From positions 98,406 to 162,405 of the forward strand of contig CALNHX010002968.1 in NCBI GenBank assembly GCA_940337035.1: a stretch of DNA of 64,000 nt, read 5' to 3'. The notes under the pieces are model-generated. The model did not search any database, was not told the DNA's origin, and saw nothing but the letters and a program-made list of their open reading frames with translations. How positions within the stretch are numbered: the stretch's first letter is position 1; every line of letters starts with the position of its first letter. Positions 57,511 through 64,000 of this stretch are shown piece after piece. The stretch is from Agriotes lineatus (Eukaryota > Arthropoda > Insecta > Coleoptera > Elateridae). Position numbers and translations under genes: made by a program.

Positions 57511-59887
57511 ACGCCATGTTGGTTTTTTGGTGCTAAACAACATTCTTTTAATATTCGAGTTGTTTGCAACAGCGTTAAATTTTGGTTTATGAAGGTCTTT
57601 CGATGAAAAATATGATTTTACTACGTTACTCATACTACATGAGTATAACGAACTGATTTAATCAATCTTATTGTGTTGACTATAAAAAATAATAAGGACG
57701 CACGTGCTGTACTTAATTTTGTGAAGAGAACGTCAAATGATGCTTAAAAACATGTGTAAGCAAAGCACGTATAATCTTTATTTTGCAGCACACCTTTAAA
57801 GTTTGTGGATAAATTTTGTTTGATTTCGTTGATTATTCATTAAAAAGAACAAAACCTATTCAGCTTACCTATATGTAATGTTTCAGAACAATACATACGA
57901 GGCATGAACATTATTTTCGTTATAGTCATGTAACTTTTAAGGTGGCTACACTGCAACACAATACAAAAAGAAATTATTTGAAGATATGTACATCTTAATT
58001 GCAATATTGCAATCAACTGTAAGGATTTGCCAGCAGCCAGTCATGCTACGCCAAGTTTGTATACTTCCACTACAGCACTACTGCTGACAGGATTGCTGGC
58101 TTTATGAATTGATCTTGATACGAATCGCAGAATGATTGTGCTTCAAAACAATTTCTCCCTCAAATACCTACGAAATTTTAACTTTCTTGATACATAATAA
58201 ATGAAAGAAAACTGTAACGCACTGTTTCGACGCCGCTGTTTATCCCTGAAATAAGCTACCATTTTACAGTAGAAACTTTGATGAATATTTTAGCACAAGA
58301 AAGTTACGGGTAATATTGATGGTCAAAATTAAAATGTGAATTTGTCAGGTGTACACAATGTCGTTGTAGGAGAAGGATTAGTCCAACAGTGGAAATAAAC
58401 TGCCATCACAAGCTGTGGATATTTTATACTTGAGAGCAACGCAGGGAAACGGTTTGTAAGAAAATTTGAGCCCAGTCCAATATTTTCATTGAATATCTGA
58501 TAAATATATTATAATGATACACCGCTATATGTGTGTTAGAATCAAATTTAGAAAAGATTAAAGGATTACAATGGTTGAAAATAATTCGGATCTATTCAAG
58601 TATAAGGTGGGAATGTGAATGGTTATTAGGTAATTACAAAGTGAGAGAGAATTTTTAATTGAATGGAAAATGGCTGTTTGAAAAACAGATGGATTTGAAA
58701 ATAATATAATGTTGTAAAAATTGCAGTTTGAAACGAATGACAAATACTTAATTGAAATAAAATAGAAATTTAGTAGGTTTAAATCAAATATATTAAGACT
58801 AGAGAGTATAAAAAGGGATTTGATATCGTTAAGTAATTTTTGTTTCGATTATTGAAAAATAACAAGATTGAAAATGTAGCAAAAGAATTTGGTGTGAGTA
58901 AAAATATTTAAAAATAACCTTGTTTTTATGAATAAAATGTGTTGAATAATAAAAAGGGTAATAATACAATCTACGTAGTGAAAAAGAATGGAAATTTAAA
59001 ATAGAAGTAAAGACATGAATTAATGAAGATTACAAGTATGTGGTAAAAACTAATGGATAGCAGAATTACTGTACAAAAGTGAATCATTGGAGAAATATAA
59101 TGGGTCAAGTTTATTGGAAAAGTCCATTTGAGATATTACATCAATCAAATTGGATTACGTCAAGCTGTTCGGTGCTAAGTGAGACTTCTAGAGGAGGATC
59201 TTCGGGTAAAAGAAGCACATTCCAAGAAGTTGGCAGATACGGTAGCGGGTAGCAAGTAGGTCTCTGCAGAATTTGGTTTGTTGGCTGTGTACTGTAGAAA
59301 AGGTGGAGTAGCTGATGTTGGACGAATAGGACGTCTTGTCTGTCTGTGGACCATGCATTGGGGGAAGGTGCTTGGGAGGGTCGATTAGTAGGCAGAGAGG
59401 AGCAGTTTGATTGACATCTGGAACGTTGTGCCGACCAAGTGAAAGGTGGGTGAATTACTTACTGCTTTAATATTGTTGTGTACCGTTGTAAAGATTGAGT
59501 ATTTGTCATTTGAATTTCAAATATATTTTGACATTTGGTTGACATAAGTTATTGTGACTTATGCGAATGAGATTAAAAATATTAGAACATCAATTTTTCA
59601 GAAATCATTTAACTAGATAAAGGACTCCACCCCTGATTTTCAAGAGCTATCTCCAATAAGAATGATTTACATTCTATACATAAAAGGGCAATCTTTAATT
59701 TAAAAACAGTTTAATATAACTATACTTGAAGTTTATAGCATATTAAAGGCGGTGCAACGAGGACTTTACAAAATTTATGACTGCCCAATGTATTGAAAAT
59801 TAATAATCAGAAATAGTAGCTTATTAAAAATTAAATAAATACAGCACGTTATAAGGGTCAGTACAATATTTTAAAGCAATGTACTTA
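57511..59887. other. Anonymous AT-rich DNA
   Basis: No gene recognised over 2.4 kb. G-rich text at 59210-59420 stands out slightly but has no ORF or repeat I can identify. Confidence 0.35.
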
Positions 59888-60040
59888 ATAATAATAATAA
59901 CGTTTATTCGGCGATAAGGCACAAATCATACATACTGATAAAAAATTCGTATGTATATACTTAATGATATAATAAATTTACAAAATCCAATACTGAAGGT
60001 AACGGCTAAAAGGCACACAATAAAAAATGCTTAGATAAGC
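59888..60040 (-). mobile_element. Probable LINE 3' end with (ATT)n tail
   Basis: The minus strand ends GCCGAATAAACGTTATTATT followed by more ATT units, a 3' terminus style seen in CR1/Jockey-type LINEs. No coding part attached. Confidence 0.4.
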
Positions 60041-60276
60041 TTTCTGTTCTGCTTTGTATGACCACATGCGAGTTTTGATTTAAAATAGCAGGAAAAATAA
60101 AATGTTAATTAACGAATACTATCGTTATCATTGAAATATTAAAAAAAAAACAAAATTTATTAACACGGTATGACATCATTTAACGTTATGATTGTTTATT
60201 AATTCATATTCTTATTTGGGTATTTCGCCACTCTGCAAATTAAAAATATTAAATAACGAAAATATTAATAACGAAC

Positions 60277-60307
60277 GTTTCGAGGGACAATCTGCCCTCG
60301 TTATCAA
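60277..60307 (-). ncRNA. Hammerhead-ribozyme-like remnant near the Penelope 3' end
   Basis: The minus strand reads TTGATAA, a 7-bp CGAGGGC...GTCCCTCG stem, then GAAAC and a possible ACG/CGT helix III. Penelope-like elements are known to carry hammerhead ribozymes in their terminal repeats. Here the core is TTGATAA instead of CTGATGA, with the catalytic G8 position changed, so it should be inactive if it is one. Confidence 0.4.
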
Positions 60308-60345
60308 CGAATAACAATTAAAAAGAACAAGAAACTTAGCTTTTT

Positions 60346-61790
60346 TCACTGGAAGGAAAAACGGACAACCTCCAATGACTTGTTTGACATTGACGTTTGT
60401 TGATATCTATACCTACTTGATCTCATCTTTAAGAATCGATAGCCAACTATTGTGTAAAAATATTGAGAAAGACGACACGCATTTTTCTTCGTTAAGTAAA
60501 ATATATGCCGTTTCATTAATTTTTCGCCTAGTTGACATCGATTCTTTAGACAAGATCTTTGTGTTGTGCATTGTATTTTATGGTTTTCATCCCAAGCATG
60601 TTCTGCCTGCTTAGACTTATTGAATTGATAGGTTTTCATCATATTTTTATGTTCTTTAACTCTAACTGCTAAAGGTCTGAATGTTTCACCGATATAATAT
60701 TTCCCGCATTCACAGGGAATACTATATATACAATTCCTTGAATGTTGTTCTTCGTTGAACGGTTTAATTTTTGTAAGAACTGACCGCAAGGTATTCATCG
60801 TTTTGAATACCGTCCTAACATTGAATCTATTTCCAATTCGTCTAATTTTGTCAGATATGCTTGGAATATATGGTATAGTTAGAGTATTATATTTTTGAGT
60901 GTCATTTCTTTGTATGTGTGTGGCATTGCTTCGTGTATTGAAAATTATCCGAACAAGAGTCTCTGGATAGCCATTATCTTGTAAAACATTAATAATAAAT
61001 TTTTTCTCTTTTTTGAAAATTTTATCATTAGAGCAAACAACTTTGGCTCTGTCGTAGAGACTTTTTACAACGCCTGTCTTTATGTTTTTGTGATGGTTGG
61101 AATTAAAATGTAAGTACTTATTAGTATTGGTTTTCCTACGGTATACTGATGTTTCAAAAGTATTAATTGTGCGTGTGATTAGTGTATCAAGAAAGGGCAA
61201 CTGATTGTTTTGCTCTGTTTCTAATGTGAATTTGATGGAGGTTTCTTTATTGTTAATATGTTCAAGAAATTTGTCCACCTCATCCATATCATGAGGCCAA
61301 ATTGCAAAAACATCATCGACATATCTTCACCAAACTACTGGTTTGTTGGTGTACGTGTAGACATGTTGTTGTTCAAAGTCTTCCATAAAAATGTTACTAA
61401 CAATGGGAGATAAAGGTGAACCCATTGCTATCCCGAAATCTTGTTGGTAAAATTCATTGTTTAGTTGAAAGTATGTCGTTTTAATGCATAGTGTTAAAAG
61501 TTCCATAATGATACCAACGTTTAATGTTGTTCGTGTATGTAACGTGTTATCGTTTCGTAGCCTATGTTTAATGATGTTGATTGTTTCGTTTACTGGAACA
61601 TTAGTGAAGAGACTAACTACATCGAAACTAACCATTAAGTGCTGTGTGTTTATGTTTGCTGCTTTAAGTTTTTCAAGGAAATGTTCTTTATATACGTGTC
61701 TGTATTTCCTGATATAGGAGTCAGTATTTTATGTAAATATTTACCTAAACTGTGACAGGGACAACCTATAGAACTAACTATGGCTTGAAT
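60346..61790 (-). pseudogene. Penelope-like element: RT plus GIY-YIG endonuclease
   Basis: Minus strand, 5'-truncated near 61790. IQAIVSSIGCPCHSLGKYLH, a frameshift at ~61690, then MVSFDVVSLFTNVPV and IAMGSPLSPIVSNIFMEDFE. The frame runs to VVW, one TGA stop at 61327-61329, then RYVDDVFAIWP (catalytic Asp pair at 61312-61317) in the same frame. It continues open for 313 codons through NQLPFLDTLITR and KGVVKSLYDRA-like text to the GIY-YIG domain: CIYSIPCECGKYYIGETFRP followed by RVKEHKNMM. This domain pair and order identify Penelope-like elements, which prime reverse transcription at endonuclease nicks. Only one stop and one shift were seen, so it is a young but truncated copy. Confidence 0.85.
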
Positions 61791-61794
61791 CTAG

Positions 61795-61922
61795 TTTAGC
61801 GACCAACTCCGATCAACATGTGCTATACACCATTCGACGCGTCTCGTCGAGCTGAACAATATTGTCCATGGGGACAATCGGGGCAGACCAATGGTTACTG
61901 AGATACAGCACTCTAAAGTTTT
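61795..61922. repeat. Subtelomere-like direct repeat, unit 1
   Basis: Starts TTTAGCGACCAACTCCGATC and ends GATACAGCAC. It recurs at 62084-62201 with about 90% identity, a period of 289 bp. It abuts the truncated end of the Penelope-like element. Confidence 0.85.
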
Positions 61923-62037
61923 TTTTTTATAAACTTTTTTCTTCGTGGAAAACACTCTGGGGCCTTTGGCGGGGCGCCGCACAGCATTTCGCGCAGCGTA
62001 CCTCACCGAAGGCTAATAACAAGTCACACTGCGCGCC

Positions 62038-62083
62038 ACCTAACCTAACCTTACCTAACATAACCTAACTTAACCTAATCTAA
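62038..62083. repeat. Short degenerate (CCTAA)n tract
   Basis: About nine units of CCTAA with changes, that is TTAGG on the minus strand, lying just before direct repeat unit 2. Its orientation is opposite to the main array 190 bp to the right. Confidence 0.8.
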
Positions 62084-62201
62084 TTTAGCGACCAACTCCG
62101 ATCGACATGTGCTATACACCATTCGATGCGTCTCGTCGAGCTGAACAATATTGCTGCTGGGGACATTCGGGGCAGACCAACGGTTACTGAGATACAGCAC
62201 A
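62084..62201. repeat. Subtelomere-like direct repeat, unit 2
   Basis: Second copy of the unit at 61795-61922, placed between the CCTAA tract and the TTAGG array. Confidence 0.85.
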
Positions 62202-62275
62202 GTAAAAATTAAAATGTCCCACACTAAGTCTATGGCGCGTTCGCTTTAAAATGTCTTTATGTTAAATCATGTGTG

Positions 62276-63332
62276 TTGGGTTGGGTTGGGTTGGGTAGGG
62301 TTGGATTGGGTTGGGTTGGTTTGGATTGGGTTGGGTTGGGTTGGTTTGGGTTGGGTGAGGTTAGGTTAGGTTAGTATAAGTTAGGTTAGGTTAGGTTAGG
62401 TTAGTTTGGGTTAGGTTAGGTTACGTTAGGTTAGGTTAGGTTAGGTCAGGTTGGGTTAGGCTAGGATAGGTTAGGTTAGGTTAGGTTTGGGTAGGTTAGG
62501 TTAGGTTAGGTTAGGTTATGTTAGGTCAGGTGAGGTTAAGCAAGGTTATGTTAGGTTAGGTTAGGTTATGTTAGGTCAGGTTAGGATAGGTTAGGTTAGG
62601 TAAGGTTATGTTAAGTTAGGTTGGGTAAGGTAAGATTAGGTTAGGTTAGGTAAGGTTAGGATAGGTTAGGTTAGGGTAAGTTAGGATAGGTTAGGTTAAG
62701 TTAGGATAGGTTAGGTTAGGTTAGGTTAGGTTAGGATAGGTTAGGTTAGGTAAGGTTATGTTAGGTTAGGTTAGGTTAGGTTAGGTTAGGTTAGGTTAGG
62801 TTAGAATAGGTTAGGTTAGGTTAGGTTAGGTTAGGTTTGGGATAGATTAGGTTAGGTTAGGTTTGGGTAGGTTAGGTTAGGTTAGGTTAGGTTAGATTAT
62901 GTTAGGTCAGGTGAGGTTAAGCAAGGTTAGGTTAGGTTAGGTTAGGTTATGTTAGGTTAGGTTAGGATAGGTTAGGTTAGGTAAGGTTATGTTAGGTTAG
63001 GTTAGGTAAGGTAAGGTTAGGTTAGGTTAGGTAAGGTTAAGTTAGGTTAGGTTAGGTTAGGATAGGTTAGGTTAGCTTAGGGTAGGCTAGGTTAAGTTAG
63101 GTTAGGTTAGGTTAGGTTACGTTAAGTTAGGTAAGGTAAGGTTAGGTTAGGTTAGGTTAGGTTAGGTTAGGTTAGGTTAGGTTAGTTTAAGTTAGGTTAG
63201 GTTAGTTTAGGTTAGGTTAGATTAGGTTAGGTAAAGTTAGGTTAGGTTAGGTTAGGTTAAGTTTGGTTAGGTTAGATTAGATTAGGTTAGGTTAGGTTAG
63301 GTAAGGTTAGGTTAGGTAAGGTTAGGTTAGGT
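62276..63332. repeat. Degenerate telomere-type (TTAGG)n array
   Basis: TTAGG is the ancestral insect telomere unit. The first ~75 bp are mostly TTGGG, then TTAGG prevails with TTATG, TTAAG and GTCAGG variants. A variant block with TTAGGTCAGGTGAGGTTAAG occurs at 62521 and again at 62902, a period near 380 bp, so part of the array was duplicated. The degeneracy says this is not freshly made telomere. The array resumes at 63981 and continues off the window. Confidence 0.9.
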
Positions 63333-63980
63333 CGGAATGGGACGTTTTGCCGCCGCCGTTTCGCCACCGCCGGTTCGCCACGGCCGTTTCGCCGCCAAGC
63401 CGTTTCGCCACCAGCCGTTTCGCCGCCGGGCCAGTTCGCCGCCAATGTTAACGATTTCAAATTTACAGAATGTTAATGTCAACATTTAAGATTATTATCA
63501 AAACAACAAATTCCGGGTGAAATTGGGTGCACGGTCCGGTCTATTCCGCATGCGCTGCCAGCGAAGTAAGGTTTATGGTACGATCAGCGTCCGTCAAAAT
63601 GTTGTGGGTACCGCTATCGTCTGGTAATTTTTAAAGCAATGTTGTTGCGCTCTCGGCGGTGGTTCAGGTTAATGGTTTATGTTAGTTGTTAGGTCTTGAT
63701 AATTTTTTTAGAGAAAAAATACGAAAGAGAGTGTTCAACGTTACATTTTTCTGTTCACTGTTACATTTTTGTGAATGCGCACTAGACCGGACCGTCCACC
63801 GAATTTTTACTCAAATTAGTTAGGTTAGGTTAGGTCATGATCATGTGTGTATCTATATGTTATTCCAAATATTGAAATTGTTCTGGCGGCGAACTGGCTC
63901 GGTGGCGAAACGGCCTGGCGGCGAAACGGCCGTGGCCAACAGGCGGTGGCGAAACGGCGGCGGCGAAACGTCCTAGACCC
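63333..63980. mobile_element. Element B: second member of the GCCGTTTCGCC-end family
   Basis: Starts CGGAATGGGACGTTTTGCCG and ends CGGCGAAACGTCCTAGACCC, matching element A (52805-54492). About 110 bp of GCCGTTTCGCCACC-type repeats at the left are inverted at the right. It is flanked by AGGTTAGGT on both sides, compatible with an 8-9-bp duplication but uninformative inside a TTAGG array. The interior is unrelated to A's apart from composition. No transposase. Confidence 0.8.
63526..63800. repeat. Inverted repeat nested in element B
   Basis: GGTGCACGGTCCGGTCTATT at 63526 pairs with an inverse ending at 63800 (25-bp arms, three mismatches). It may be a small MITE inside B or part of B itself. 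Confidence 0.6.
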
Positions 63981-64000
63981 AGGTTAGGTTAGGTTAGGCT
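63981..64000. repeat. (TTAGG)n array continues to the window edge
   Basis: The last 20 bases resume the AGGTT frame after element B, showing that B lies within the array. Confidence 0.85.

Overview
This window looks like insect nuclear DNA from a large, AT-rich, transposon-saturated genome. The evidence is a roughly 1.1-kb degenerate (TTAGG)n array at the right edge, a pol III-type tRNA-Gly relative, and many eukaryotic transposon families: RTE-like and CR1/Jockey-like LINEs, Ty3/gypsy, a Penelope-like element, hAT, Merlin, mariner and other DDE elements, and MITEs. The order cannot be fixed from sequence alone. I see no convincing host protein-coding gene. Almost every coding signal belongs to a mobile element, and most are broken.

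Layout. 1-1424: minus-strand LINE ORF2 with an intact endonuclease domain that runs off the left edge. 1.4-9.9 kb: mostly anonymous DNA with an 18-bp tandem repeat, a MITE, a tRNA-Gly-like sequence with an altered anticodon, and a 1-kb GC-rich 30-bp minisatellite. 9.9-18.2 kb: LINE remains; a plus-strand LINE lies between 327-bp direct repeats, and minus-strand remains of two LINE clades are fused in one ORF and split by a 2-kb hAT element. 20.4-24 kb: a MITE and a gypsy pol relic that a Merlin transposon cut inside its integrase region. 25.3-28.8 kb: a run of palindromic and foldback elements.

30-42 kb: a LINE scrap, a mariner-type MITE, a mariner element with a dead transposase, a LINE with an inverted 5' half inside an 8-bp target-site duplication, a foldback-type element with about 20-bp subterminal repeats, and a cluster of palindromes that includes a 414-bp near-perfect one. 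42-51 kb: a LINE 3' end, more palindromes, a second partial hAT copy and a tRNA-derived SINE. 51.1-55.7 kb: a 4.7-kb DDE transposon whose transposase was hit by a Harbinger-type MITE and by an element (family 'A/B') with GC-rich ends made of GCCGTTTCGCC-like repeats. 56.4-57.5 kb: a hAT with perfect 8-bp duplications. 60.2-61.8 kb: a Penelope-like element with RT and GIY-YIG parts. 61.8-64 kb: subtelomere-like DNA with a duplicated 120-bp unit, CCTAA repeats, a TTAGG array with a higher-order repeat, and a second member of family A/B inserted in that array.

The parts do not form an operon or pathway; they record layered insertions. The two best candidates for something undescribed are (i) a dispersed set of long AT-rich palindromes with short GC-rich inverted caps (GCC-nnn-GGC-like), and (ii) the A/B transposon family with minisatellite-like ends, of which one copy sits in telomere-type repeats. 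I could not run alignments, folding or database searches; boundaries are by eye.
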